From Blastobasis lacticolella (lineage: Eukaryota > Arthropoda > Insecta > Lepidoptera > Blastobasidae), in NCBI GenBank assembly GCA_905147135.1, contig LR990050.1:18164001-18228000 (forward strand): DNA of 64,000 nucleotides, written 5' to 3'. Position numbers and translations under genes: made by a program. The notes below the pieces were generated by a model. That model did no database searches. It worked only from the letters and a program-made list of their open reading frames with translations, and was not told where the DNA came from. Below are positions 10,465 to 21,494 of the stretch, one piece after another; position 1 is the first letter of the stretch; each line of letters opens with the position of its first letter.

Positions 10465-11011
10465 GCGAACCTGACCACATAGGACCATAGACCATTTATT
10501 GTGTGCAATAAATTGTTAAATAAATAAATAGTTACACAATTAGTCGCCTGAATGTGCAGTTTTCATCACGATGTTTTCCCTCACCTCAGTATCGGTTAGT
10601 ATTCAACTACCGTACATAACTTAGAAAAACTTATTGGTAATGCAGCAACAGTGGCATTCGTACGCGGTATCTCTCGTTTACGAGTAAAGTAAAGTAAAGT
10701 AAAGTAAAACACATTTATTACACTCACACAGCACAAAATTCTTGTAATTAAATTAAAAAATATATAATGAAACAGAGACAAACAAAAAAAGAAAAAGAAA
10801 AAAGATACTCTAATCTCGTTACCTGTGCCATGTGGAGAGTGCAATGGGGCCACACTCAGCATATGCCACGACAGTTGCCGTGACGCTGGTTTTCAGTGGG
10901 CCCCCTAGTGATGCACTTACAAAAGAGCCACAAGAAATGAATAAATAAAACGAAATAAATAAATATTAGAGAATGTTAGAGTCGGATACCTTAACCACTA
11001 TTCCACCGACG
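10465..11011 (-). mobile_element. SINE-A split by a nested family B insertion
   Basis: The body (CGCCTGAATGTGCAG, CGATGTTTTCCCTCACC) runs to TCTCGTTTACGAGT at 10685, and the SINE resumes as GAGTCGGATACCTTAACCAC at 10979. The head therefore lies on both sides of a 293-bp insertion. GAGT is present at 10682-10685 and 10979-10982, a likely target duplication. The body is also damaged near 10490-10540. Confidence 0.75.
10686..10978. mobile_element. Repeat family B, copy 2, nested in SINE-A
   Basis: It starts with five AAAGT-type units, contains CGTTACCTGTGCCATGTGG, CATGCCACGACAGTTGCCG and GACGCTGGTTTTCAGTG, and ends in AAATAAATAAATATTAG. Insertion into a SINE defines the element's limits well. 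The minus ORF of 88 residues across it is not a gene. Confidence 0.75.
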
Positions 11012-11019
11012 AATGTCAT

Positions 11020-11670
11020 CTTAATAAAACATTGCCAGCAAAGCTTGCTTGCCTCGCTAACAATCGGTCGTTCTGGTTGTTTGCTTCTAGCTTGAAGTGC
11101 CGCACTTGCTATTCTGAGCGAGAAACACACTCGCGGTGTACAGCCTCATCAGCTTTGGAACAAAAACCTACAACAGCCTTCGTCTGCAACTGAGCCTCTG
11201 TGACTGACCGGTTTTAAAATTAAATTAAAAAAGGTTCCATAAATACATAATTAATAATGTCACGTATAAGATAATAATGATAATGTCATACACACAAGGA
11301 TAACATATGTTACACAGAGCAATTACAGTTAAATGTGTGAGTGAAATTCACAATGTCAACCAAGAAAAATTACAATTAAATGTAATCAAAATTAAAAATG
11401 TCAAGATGTAAAATTCACAATGTCAATGTTAATGATTAATCACATTAGACTGAAAAAAATATACTTAATATGAATTATAAATAATACTATTAAAGTTGCT
11501 ATCAAATAGATAGAAACCGTAGCATATTGATGCTATTATTCTATTCGGGGACGTACGAACTCTCTCTTCGAAGGAGGCCCTAGAATTTCGCAATACTGCG
11601 AAGAAATAATTGCCGAACTCCATGCTAGAAAGGCAGATGTTAAAAATACAGGACAAAAAATGCCGTCTGT
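11020..11670. other. AT-rich interval, no gene recognised
   Basis: From 11210 to 11460 the phrases AATGTCA and ATTCACAATGTCAA recur irregularly, suggesting a decayed repeat. A 63-residue minus ORF at 11465-11656 has no recognisable feature. Confidence 0.3.
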
Positions 11671-11885
11671 CCCTATATATGTACGCTTAGATATTTTAAA
11701 ACAATAAAGGTTTTCAGTAATAGATATAGTGATACAAGAGGAAAGTTAAAGCAAGAAAAGAAAGTGTTGGTAAAGGGTATAGGGTAGGGTAGGAGTAGGG
11801 GTAGCGTAATGAACGGTAGTAGGATTAGAGTAGCGAACGAGGTCTCGGCGGGTCCACTAGGATTTAATATTTACTACAATTATCC
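11665..11885 (+). repeat. Dispersed repeat with GGGTAGGG-rich tail
   Basis: CCGTCTGTCCCTATATATG, TACGCTTAGAT, AGATATAGTGATACAAGAGG and a run of GGGTAGGGTAGG-like sequence resemble 47240-47420; the complement of the G-rich run is seen at 33440-33560. It is a non-coding end of a common repeat. Confidence 0.45.
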
Positions 11886-11999
11886 AGTTTTAATATCCCA
11901 AACGCCGTAAGACGGCTACAATTACGCACCTACTTACATTAAACGCAGACATATTAATGCCCTGTAACGCGCCCACAAAAAAGAATTAAAAGCTTCGCG

Positions 12000-13480
12000 G
12001 CCGGTTCATATTTTAATAACAAGCTGAAATTACAAGACTAAAGAGAGAGAGAGAGAACAAAAAATACATCGCGGCATCATTTTTGCTAACAGGAAAAGTT
12101 TCATTATGAAATGCTATTAAAAAACAAAAGAGTTCCAGTTGGCTCGTTTTCTTAACTTCAACTCGGGCATTCCGGCATTCGCTACTCCCAACGGAATCGA
12201 GCACTTGGATCCTTGAATCTAGCGAATTAGAGGCAAGATGGAATGCATCCAGAATGAGCCAGGAGCGCGAAAGTTTTGGGGAACTATGCTAATCAGAGCC
12301 AGTGCTTCATCGCTGAAGGCTCGGACAAGTACCGCTTAATTTCACTCCTATTAAACACTGTTTCGAATGCCAAATGAAGGTTTTGCGACGAAGATTTTTT
12401 AAAAGTTTTTATGAGTTCTTTGTACAAGTGTTCGGGTTGGTTCAGAAAGTAATCAAGGAATTGTGTACGTCTAAAGAAGTTTTAAGCGACAACTTATTTT
12501 TGTGCCATCTGTAGTGTATACGCTCCGGTAATCATTAATTCCGTAATTCATTCTGTCAATCAGTCAATCTGTCATTCATAAGTCAATTGATCTGGGCAGC
12601 CGCTTTCCGATAGTCAGAGATAGCGGTTGTAGTTATCCCCGTCTATGTATTTATTTATTTATTTCACAGTCTTACAGCAATGTATAGGCAGTATATGTTC
12701 CTTGTTCTAATATATGGTATAAGCACAAAATGGAAAACTAACAGAAGGTCCAGGTCAGGATCCAGTAGGGTTGCTACTGTATTTATTCTAAATTTTGAAA
12801 ATATTATTTAAAAGATCGAACAGAATTTTAAAGATCGTTCACAATAACATGTCCCTTGCAAAGGACCAATATCTAATCCTTGCCATAATGTGATCATAAT
12901 TGCTTTCCAAGCTGTTCAGATTGTATTCAAGTATATTAGATTTTCCATACCAGCTTCAGACATTATGCCTTTAGTACGCATAATAATAATCTACTGTTTA
13001 TTAACTTTTTTTTAAATTATCACTGCCTGATTATATCATCAGACCCTGAGGATAACCTTTCCCTGACCTGGGATTTGACCCACTTCCCGGTAATGAATTG
13101 AATTGAAAATTTCATACACATGTAAATTGATGAAAATGTAAAAATATGGTATTAGTCAGTTGATCTGTTGATGGAGAAGGAAAGTGGTCAGCGATTTTTT
13201 TTATATTAGACTAAACAGGCATTTCGGACTAGAAACAAACATTAAGGTGGCTATTACGGTTTCTTACTCTGTTAAAAACTGCTACGTAGTGCCTGAAACT
13301 GTTCAACTAGTCCTAGGGTCTCTAGCGGAAGACCTTTGTCAATCTCGCTTTTATTTTATCAATAATTATATCGTTTAATTAAATAATATTCAATTTAACA
13401 CGACACTACAACGAATTCTCGCGCTAACAATCGCGATCGAGCACTGCGTGAAACTGCTTGAGAATGCCTGTAATCGTAAC
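12000..13480. other. Interval without a recognised gene
   Basis: From about 12130 to 12480 the base composition is more balanced and no repeat is obvious, as in the presumptive conserved blocks further right. The remainder is AT-rich with simple TTTA repeats at 12650-12662. ORFs of 63-64 residues show no domain. Confidence 0.3.
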
Positions 13481-13488
13481 GTCAATGT

Positions 13489-13737
13489 GTCATCACCACA
13501 GCCCATAACAGTCCACTGCAGGACTTCGGGCCTCTCCCACGAAAGGGGAGGTCATTGCCATAATCTCCACGCTCGGCAGGCGGGTTGGAGATCGCAGTGC
13601 AGTTGATGTAAATCTACCCAGAAAGATGCTGCTGCCCACCTTTCGCATTTGTCCCTTAGTCGCCTCTTACGATACCCACGGGAAGAGATGGGGTGGTGCT
13701 ATTCTTTGAGGTGGCGGCACCACACCCCACTATGTGT
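13489..13737 (-). mobile_element. Repeat family D, subfamily 2
   Basis: CATCACCACAGCCCATAACA, CAGGACTTCGGGCCTCTCCC, ATAATCTCCACGC and CTTAGTCGCCTCTTACGA are arranged as in 46567-46749, and inverted in 53050-53294. Long near-identity among the copies suggests fairly recent spread. The ORFs on both strands here are shadows of this repeat. Confidence 0.7.
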
Positions 13738-14242
13738 GCGTGACGGAAATGGCGCATTGTTTCCAGTGGACCTTCTGCTTGGGGCGGGCCGTTCTTTATT
13801 TTGTGGTATAAGCATTTGCGTGTGTGCGAGTCTCTTGGTGCAGAGATGAACACTACACCCCCAATGGGTCATGAGTGAAGCTCGATCGCATTAATGACAT
13901 TGGATTTTGTAAACTTAGCTTTAATACAATTTTAAGCTATAACTTAGCATTGTGCTCACTTTTGCTGGACCATGAGCGAAGCTAAGCTGTGACGCTGAAT
14001 TATGTAAACTTGGGTTCAGTCGCTTGACTACCTGGATGAGCTTGCTTAACTTTCCCTTTGCTTTCCATTAGGTTTTTTACGTTTGAAAAGAGATTAATTA
14101 ACGTAATTCTAAATCCTACTTTTTCATGTACGTTTTCGTTTTCATTTAAGGCAAATTTATTTTTACTTAGATTGCAGATGACCTGGAGGATGGTGGCCGC
14201 TTACCCTTAGGTCGACCGTCTGACCGTGTTCCTTCCTAGGCA

Positions 14243-14497
14243 AACATATTTAAAAAGAAGCCTGTAGTTGACTCCATTAAGCTTAGACCCAGAAACATTA
14301 CAATAGAGACACATTGCTGCAAAACAGCAATGATGAGTAAAAATATTACTGGAATGGATCCCAAACTATATAACAAACTACCAGAATTTGCAAAATCTCT
14401 GGATGTTAAAAATTTCAAAGTATTTTTAACTAATTTGCTAATTGATAAATGCTATTATAATATTAATGATTACCTTAGTGACATCAATTTAAGATAA
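14243..14497 (+). pseudogene. Non-LTR retrotransposon, C-terminal end of the RT ORF
   Basis: The frame reads LRPRNITIETHCCKT, GMDPKLYNKLPEF, VKNFKVFLTNLL and INDYLSDINLR before a TAA at 14495-14497. The pattern YNKLP followed by FK and a Tyr-rich end is typical of the C-terminus of CR1/Jockey-like ORF2 proteins. The frame is open back to about 14243 without a start codon. The copy is 5'-truncated and followed by a long AT-rich 3' UTR. Confidence 0.7.
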
Positions 14498-14965
14498 CTT
14501 TGACATTTGGATAGTTTAGCATTCTATTTGGTAGGAATACATTTTATTTTTATTTTTTTAAGGGCGATGACATTATTTTAATAATTTAGATTGACATTTT
14601 TTTAGTGACACTTTATGGAATAACTATTAAATTTGAATTATTATTACTTGACATTTTATATTTTATTGACATTTTATGGAATAATTAGTACATTTGAATT
14701 ATTATTATTTGTCATTATAATTTATTTATTTTAACTTAAGACATTCAATTTTAATTATTTGACATAATGAATTTTAGTGATTTGACATTTATTTAATTTA
14801 CTTTTTAATTGTATTATAAACAATCAAGTTCATGTGAAACTTGTAATATTTAGTATGCTTTAAGGCGCATCATGGAGCCGCTACTATTATTATATTACCA
14901 CCTTTATGTACCTGTGATGACTGAATAAATTATTATTATGATTATGATTATTATGATTATCTTTA
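14498..14965 (+). repeat. 3' UTR and tail of the preceding LINE
   Basis: The UTR repeats a loose unit with GACATTTTAT, GGAATAA and ATTTGAATTATTATTA. It ends in CATCATGGAGCCGCTACTAT, a possible polyadenylation AATAAA near 14924, and an ATTATTATG microsatellite tail. Confidence 0.6.
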
Positions 14966-14969
14966 TTAG

Positions 14970-15690
14970 ACAAGGTTTGGAAGATTTATTTTACATTATT
15001 ACACTGATTATCGTTTATGCCTGAACAAATATTATGATGCTTGCCCCATATAAGTTGACTAATTCGTTTCCAATATTAAAAATATTTAAAAGTACTTATA
15101 TTATTTCACATTTTAAATATATAGTGAGCGAGAATAATATTTTTTAAAGATTTTCTGCCGATTAGCCAGCTACGACAGATTTTTCTGACACTACATCCTT
15201 TCTTCGGATTCTTTGGCAGCTATAAGACACCGCATTACCGTTACTTCGTTAATATTTGTTTCATCTTTCACATGCACCGTAATACCGTGCAAGCTTTGTG
15301 GCTGCACCGAGCGTTAGCTGGCTTATACCCACGGGTGAAGATTGCGAATCCCAGCCTGCATAAACTTTGATATAGCTTGCATCTGAGCTATACAACGTTA
15401 TTGCGTTACAGAATACTTCAAAGCTGCATTTGCAGTTCTCGTACAATTTCTGATGTTCACTCAGTGTCCCAGTGTTAGCTCGTGGTAATTTGTCTGGTAG
15501 TCAATATTGGTCTAGTGAAAAGTTAAGACGTGAATTGAATCTGCGAAAATATTGACCTTAGCAGCCTTAGCATTATTGACAACAATTTCCAGATTGAATA
15601 TTATATGTGCAACTTTTAATAATTTTTTTGCTTTCTTTTATCTACTCACATTAATTTTATAAAAATAATTAATGTAGGTAAAGTAGGTAA
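14970..15690. other. Unique interval, no gene recognised
   Basis: From about 15150 to 15560 the base composition is balanced and no repeat family is recognised. A 61-residue minus ORF (15261-15446) has no domain. It may be regulatory or conserved noncoding DNA. Confidence 0.3.
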
Positions 15691-15840
15691 CGTTGGGAGT
15701 AGTCTCCAAACCACTGAACCGATTTCAAGAATTCTTTGACTGAAAGGAATCTACTCTATTTCCGAGTGCTATAGGTTATTGTTGATCCCGAAACAATAAT
15801 AGGATCATGCGGGATAGTTGAATATTAAATATTTTGCAGA
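15690..15840 (-). repeat. Fragment of a common repeat (family C)
   Basis: CCACTGAACCGATTTCAAG and TTTCCGAGTGCTATAGG are the complement of a module seen at 46860-46900 (CCTATAACACTCGGAAATAA). It ends next to a strong hairpin. Confidence 0.5.
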
Positions 15841-15844
15841 GATC

Positions 15845-15881
15845 CGAATTGCGCGCTGGTTTTTCACCAGCGCGCAATTCG
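15845..15881. repeat. Perfect 16-bp inverted repeat, 5-nt loop
   Basis: CGAATTGCGCGCTGGT at 15845-15860 pairs exactly with 15866-15881 across TTTTC. It is GC-rich against an AT-rich background. It may be a transposon-end hairpin or a structured RNA. Confidence 0.9.
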
Positions 15882-16023
15882 CGTGAAAAGATTAGTCTTG
15901 TGTACTAACTATTCTTCTCGAAGGTACCATAGCGAAACTTTACTCATACTACACAAAAAGCTCACGACTCTGTCCCACAGGTTGGATAGGCAGAGACTAT
16001 GAAATTTATCTTCCAGTGTGAGA

Positions 16024-16176
16024 GATCCAATCTGGTCAGGTTTCCCTGGTAGCAGGGTCACGGAGGTCAGATGGCAGTCGCTCCACAGTAATTATCTGAT
16101 CTGCCATATCCTGGATCAAGTTCAAGGCTGACTCCAGGCCCTCGTGCGCGAGAGCATAACCGGGATATTAACGCCC
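16024..16176 (+). mobile_element. SINE-A body half, inverted against the next feature
   Basis: GATCCAATCTGGTCAGG through CCCTCGTGCGCGAGAGCA to GATATTAACGCCC gives the body half only. The complementary head half lies at 16296-16473 in the opposite orientation. Confidence 0.75.
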
Positions 16177-16295
16177 GTTTGTGCTCTCCTCTGTTTTTTT
16201 TTTTTTAATAATTATTAATATTATTATTTATCTTTCAGTGTAAGAGAGAATAAAATTAATAAAAACGCAAATAATGAGGCAATATTTCAAAGGAT

Positions 16296-16473
16296 ATCGC
16301 CTGAATGTGCAGGTTTAATCAGGATGGTTTCCGTCACCGTAAGAGCATCGGTTATTATACAACTAATATACACAACTCAGGAAAGACTCATTAGTTCATG
16401 GCTGTAGTGGGATTCGAACCCAGCACCTCTCGCTTAAGAATAGGACACCGTAACCACTCGACCACCGATGCTC
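16296..16473 (-). mobile_element. SINE-A head half
   Basis: TCGCCTGAATGTGCAGG, GCATCGGTTATTATACAAC and, on the minus strand, GGTTCGAATCC (B box) and TGGTCGAGTGG (A-box-like) make up the head half. A 14-nt T run at 16193-16206 lies between it and the body half. Confidence 0.75.
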
Positions 16474-16927
16474 GAAAGCCATTAATCTGGTATTGGCTAT
16501 ATTCTGTCTCCAATAAGCCTCAAAGTACGAACGGGATGGATAATCCGTTTCGTACCGAGCCTAATCGAACTTCAGCCTCGCAGCGAGCTCGCCACTCGTT
16601 AGGTGTGCCACTGTCACCTATTCATTCATTCATTTCATTCAAATAATTTCATTTAATTTAGGTTTATAGAAAATATTTATGAATGTCATCGATAATTTAA
16701 CACATCAATTTACTTCTACTAAATTACTAATACAATTCAATTCAATGTATCCATTGTTCTATTAGATTTGATAAATATAATTATTATGTATAATATAATG
16801 TCATGATGTGTACATATTATAATATTGCGGATGGACTGAATTTATCAATTAAAAACATATAAAGATAATGTTCAGGTCAATAACATTAAAATAAACTAGA
16901 TACATTAAAAATAATCAAGAATAATGA

Positions 16928-17035
16928 CTAAACATCCCTAGTGTTGCTGATGTCTTTAGGCGGCGATGACCATTTTCCATCAAGTGACCCGCTTGCCTGT
17001 TTGTCTGCAGTATAACATTTAAAAAAATAACAGCA
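16928..17035 (+). repeat. CR1-like LINE 3' end
   Basis: CCTAGTGTTGCTGATGTC, TTAGGCGGCGATGACC, TTTCCATCAAGTGACC and GCTTGCCTGTTTGTCTGC with an A-rich end match the tail of the CR1-like copy at 60023-60110 and the fragment at 43918. The 61-residue antisense ORF here is not a gene. Confidence 0.75.
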
Positions 17036-17224
17036 TAACGGTTTATCTTTGGAATCATAGTTCTGTACCAGCTTTCTAGCGCAGCGTTTCTCAAAGTCAA
17101 TTAAAAGTCATAAATTAATAAATAATACCACAAATTAACAAAATATGATATTGAAAAAAAAAATTAAAAGTCAGATTATAAAAAGAAGATAGGTAATTAA
17201 TTATTGAATCATGTCCAAGGACCT

Positions 17225-18233
17225 AATACCGTTGGCGTAGCGAGGTTGACCAAGGTCTTCCCATAGGCGTAGGAAGGGGGGGGGGCGCGCAGTCTCTGCA
17301 GCGAACGGCACTAATTGTCGTATGCTGCCTCTAACAGTATTTGCCCTGTGTGAGGCTCGACGTCAGTAGCGTAACTAGAGCGGTACCAGTGGTGCCCAGG
17401 CCAGGCGCGGTTCCAGAGGGGGGGGGGGGGGGCAATGAGTGCATTTGCACCCCCCCCCCTTGAGCCGCGACTCTGACTTACTACCGCTCACGGTTTTTAT
17501 AACAAAAATGACAAAAAGCTCGCGTCTCTCGCTCATTCATTTGCTTCAGGTTTTTACCAATCTTTCAAAACCGAAAATTCTGCGCTTGCTCAAATATTCA
17601 TGTTAACAATCACCCCAGCTTATAAAAACCATAATGTTAAAAGTTTTGTGCGCGCTCCGATTGCTCATTCAATAACTTATATTACTTTTATTGTCTTTTA
17701 TTACCATCAGCATCACACATAATCACAGCACCTAAGCTAATTACAAAATTAAAATGCTAAAAATGCATTGATCACACCAACTTTTACGACTTAAAATGAA
17801 AAAAATTTTAAGCTCTTTCAAATACTTTTCTTATCATTTACCTAGCTCGTTGCAGTTACATTAATTAATTTCCTTAAATTACTATTGTGATGAACACCCA
17901 TTGCTGTTAAGACTTTAAATGTTTAAATTTGACAGCTCGCTCCGCTCGCTCATTCATTTAAGGGTTACCTCAAGCTTGAGGTAACCCAAAATATCACAAA
18001 TTACAAGCTCACTCCGTCCGCTAATTCATTCCATTATTACTCCAACTTTAAGACCTCAAACGTAAAAAAAATGTCAAGTTCGCTCCGGTGGCTCATTTAT
18101 TGATCACAGCAGCTTATAAGATCCAAAATGTCAAAACCTAAAATATCCGAGCTCGGCAATTTTTTTTACTCAGCGCGCTCACACGTTGAGTAGAGAATAC
18201 CTATAATTTTTACTTTTGCCCCCCCCCCCCCCC
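17225..18233. repeat. Degenerate tandem region with G and C homopolymers
   Basis: Units of uneven length repeat variants of GCTCGCTCCGCTCGCTCATT and ATTCATT, often after TTATAAGA or CTTTAAGACCT. Long G runs lie near 17276-17285 and 17420-17433, and C runs near 17450-17458 and 18220-18235. No gene is supported. Homopolymer lengths may be unreliable in the assembly. Confidence 0.55.
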
Positions 18234-18275
18234 CCTAACCAAATCCTGGATCGATCGATCCACGATTTGGTTAGG
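18234..18275. repeat. Near-perfect 42-bp palindrome
   Basis: The arms CCTAACCAAATC and GATTTGGTTAGG flank a central TGGATCGATCGATCCA core; only one base pair (C against C at the arm/core junction) breaks full symmetry. There is no loop. It directly follows a long C run. Confidence 0.9.
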
Positions 18276-18459
18276 TTGAGGCTGATCATCGGCCCACCCT
18301 GGAAGAAAGCCCTAGATACGCCAATGGGTCTTCCGCTGGGGACCCCAAGACTGATTGAACAGTCTTGGGATCCGATTTGCACCCTGTGACGGTAATTAAA
18401 AAACTGTTTTTTGAATTATATTTTCAAGTAATTAATATGTATGACTTCCACCAACGTCA

Positions 18460-18800
18460 CGCCAATCAGCCATTCAGTCGGCTTCCTGTTTCATTCACCA
18501 ATAAATTGCACTTTAATTAACTAGGTTGGCACTAATTAGTCACCGTGCCAGCTCTATAAATAACGAGCGCAAAAATCTGCAAGGAAAACCGACAGCTTCC
18601 TGAATTGATGGGCGCCCGTCATAAATTCTGCAAACTGTAAGTCTTAATTTAGCGGTGTGCCATTAAAAAAAAATACACCATCAGAAACCACGCAATTTCA
18701 TCGTCTAAGTTAATTATTTCGTAAACTCAAATTGCCTCGAAGAACCTTACGGAGGGCACTTCCTAATTAAGGCCAGAAAATTAATTACTCCTACTTACAA
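18460..18800. promoter_or_regulatory. Repeat-free block, possible conserved noncoding or enhancer DNA
   Basis: The block has balanced composition, no dispersed repeat and several AATTA or TAATTA motifs (for example CACTTTAATTAACTAGG and AAGTTAATTATTTCG), which are core homeodomain sites. A TATA-like CTATAAATAA lies at about 18554. No ORF is supported. The regulatory role is inferred from composition and motifs only. Confidence 0.35.
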
Positions 18801-19055
18801 GTTGTTAACATCAAAAGATACTCGATGAATGGATATTTTTCATTCGTATTTTTCGTTTCTTTCGCGATGCTGTTTGATAATGAAGATGCTTTCGTTATTC
18901 TTGTTTAAATTATCCGGGGTGAGGTTGAGACTGTGCGAGATGATAAGTGATACTCGTTCTGTAACTTCATTTTAGGCTATTTTGAGGCTACGGAGCTACT
19001 GCTAGTGAGAGGTTTGTCAGAACCGTAGCAAGTGAAATAATGAGAAAAAGGCGTG

Positions 19056-20037
19056 AAGATATGTATGTATGTATGAGTGACAACCTTAACTTGCAATGTT
19101 TGTTACTATCTATGTATGTATGTTCGAGGCAAATCTCGCAAGCCTAATTCGACCCACTTTCCGGTGTTAAATCGAGCTGAAATTTGGTATACTATAGTAC
19201 TATAGGTATACATAGGCTATGTAACTTGGATGATAATGCATTAAATGGTAGCATGGAGCTGGTCTGATGATGGAGTGATAGTGAAAGAATACAATAAGTT
19301 ACCATCGTGTTTGGGCTCTTTGGAATGGTCTTGATGAGTACTATACCGCGCGATAAACATTTTTCATTTAAGAAATTATATTTATTATAAGTGCAGAACC
19401 GCAGATGCATTACCATTCGGAAGATGGTGTGGGGTACACGCACCTGCTTTGTCAGGCTTACAGCCATAGAGCGTCGTAGGCCTCTTGAGCTCGACAGGAA
19501 TTTTACTATGACTTGTGATCATTTGGTGACACCTCTTATTTGAACCACGCTGCGAATCTCCGGGACGGTAATTGGCTGACATCGAACGCGGACACGAAAA
19601 AACTCGTGGATCACGGATCCGAGGCATCCCGCACAACAACAAAATTTCTAAATGAAATATGAACTCTAAGTGCCAAATACGTTAAAAATATTAACTTATT
19701 CATATTCAAAGCTACGTAGCTTTAAGTCCGCCATTGTACTGTAATGTGCATGAAGTTTTAAATAAATAAGAAAATAAATATTCGCATTCTCTGAATATTT
19801 ACGAGCTTCATTGCCGACGACTTCGTTCGCGTAAAATTGTATAGGGTTACTATGTTCCGGACACGTCCCCCTGGAAACTACATTGGATTTCGGAAATAAC
19901 CATTAAGCCTATGTTACTCCATGATAATGTAGCTTTAGTAGGTGAATGCATTTTTAAAATCAGTCGGAAAGAGTTTGAGTTTCCATTACAAACAAACAAA
20001 CAATTAATTCTTTTCTCAGTATAATATTAGTATATAA
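19056..20037. repeat. Tandem duplication, copy 1 (about 980 bp)
   Basis: It begins TATGTATGAGTGACAACC and includes ACTTTCCGGTGTTAAATCG, GCAGAACCGCAGATGCATTA, CGGACACGTCCCCCTGGAAA and a CAGTATAATATTAGTATATA end. The next 1 kb repeats it in the same order. Copy 1 has a private insertion near 19712-19770 with TTTAAGTCCGCCATTGTACT and an AAATAAATAAG tail, a LINE 3' end. ORFs on the minus strand recur in both copies and are not genes. Confidence 0.8.
19712..19770 (+). mobile_element. Tiny 5'-truncated LINE 3' end
   Basis: TTTAAGTCCGCCATTGTACT, then GTGCATGAAGTTTTAAATAAATAA, is absent from the other duplicate at the matching place and resembles the end of the fragment at 29700-29757. It therefore inserted after the duplication, or was lost from copy 2. 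Confidence 0.6.
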
Positions 20038-21042
20038 GTATATATGTATGAGTGACAACCTTAACTTGCAATGTTTGTTACTATCTATGCATGTATGTTC
20101 GAGGCAAATCTCGCAAGCCTAATTCGACCCACTTTCCGGTGTTAAATCGAGCTGAAATTTTGTATACATATGTAACTTGGATGACAATGCATTAAATGGT
20201 ACCATGGAGTTGGTCTGATGATGGAGTCAAAGGTGATTATAGAAACTAATGAATGCAATAAGTTACCAACATGTTTGGGCTCGTTGGAATGTTCTTGATG
20301 AGTACTGTACCACGCGATAAACATTTTTCATTTGAGAACTTATATGTATTATAAGTGCAGAACCGCAGATGCATTACCATTCGGAAGATGGTGTGGGGTA
20401 CACGCACCTGCTTTGTCAGGCTCACAGCCATAGAGCGTTGTAGGCCTCTTGAGCTCGACAGGAATTTTACTATCACATGTGATCATTTAATGACACCTCT
20501 TATTTAAACCATTCTGCGGATCTCCGGAACGGGAATTGGCTGACATCGAACGCGGACACGAAAAAACTCGTGGATCATCCCATGAGTCGTGAGGCATCCC
20601 GCACAACAACAAATGCAGTTTTGTCATTGGCATTTCAACCATAATGTACTTATATTTTACAATTGCTGTTAAACTGTGAAATGAACTAATTAATAAAATA
20701 AAATAAAATAAACAAAATTTATAAATGAAATATAAATTATAAATGCAAAATACGTTAAAAATATTAATTTATTTATATTCGCATTCATCTCTGAATATTT
20801 ACAAGCTTCATTGCCAACGACTTCGTCCACGTAACATTTTATAGGTTACTATGTTCCGGACACGTCCCCCTGGAAACTACATTGGATTTCGGAATGATCC
20901 ATATAGTCTATGTTACTCCATAATAATGTAGCTTTAGTAGGTGAATGAATTTTTAAAATTAGTCAAGTAGATTTTGAGTTTCCATTACAAACAAACAAAC
21001 AATTAATTCTTTTCTCAGTATAATATTAGTATATAAGTATAG
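20038..21042. repeat. Tandem duplication, copy 2
   Basis: The same sequence as copy 1, with a few percent divergence by eye and its own private stretch at about 20612-20705 (CAGTTTTGTCATTGGC ending in AATAAAATAAAATAAAATAA). The arrangement may be two units of a repeat element that ends in ATAATATTAGTATA. Confidence 0.8.
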
Positions 21043-21471
21043 CATAGCCGTTACACCGGACGCAGTTCGGTACCTTCCCCTGTTCCTACAATCTTTTTGG
21101 GATCAGTGCCGTATGACACTCGAGAATAATGTGACTTGCTATTACTTCCAATATACAATCATACATTTTACATAAACAATTCCGTTTCACAAGGGGCAGC
21201 GTGGGTCCTGCCCATAAAGAAGATGTGTGGGTTTCTTGCTACCACACACTTCTTCGATGCTGATTTATTGATAGTAAATGATAACGATGATAACTGAAGA
21301 CTGATTTATTGCTTGATGAGGAGTACCTAGACTAGGCTCTTGCACTACTCTTTCCAAAGGTTGTCTGGAAGAGATCGCTTAAAGCGATAAGGCTGCCTTT
21401 GCGCGCATATAAATTGTTTTATTTTTATTTCTTGTTATGTATAATTTTTTGTGTGTGTAATAAAGAGTTTT

Positions 21472-21491
21472 TACTTACTTACTTACTTACT
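21472..21491. repeat. ACTT microsatellite
   Basis: Five ACTT units, placed directly before an RTE-like tail. The preceding CTTGTTATG and AATAAAGAG look like a retrotransposon 3' end. Confidence 0.8.
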
Positions 21492-21494
21492 AGG

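Noticed and set aside
19192..20476. Minus ORFs of 60-91 codons conserved between two loci
   Set aside because: Their apparent conservation results from the tandem duplication; reading frames are broken differently in each.
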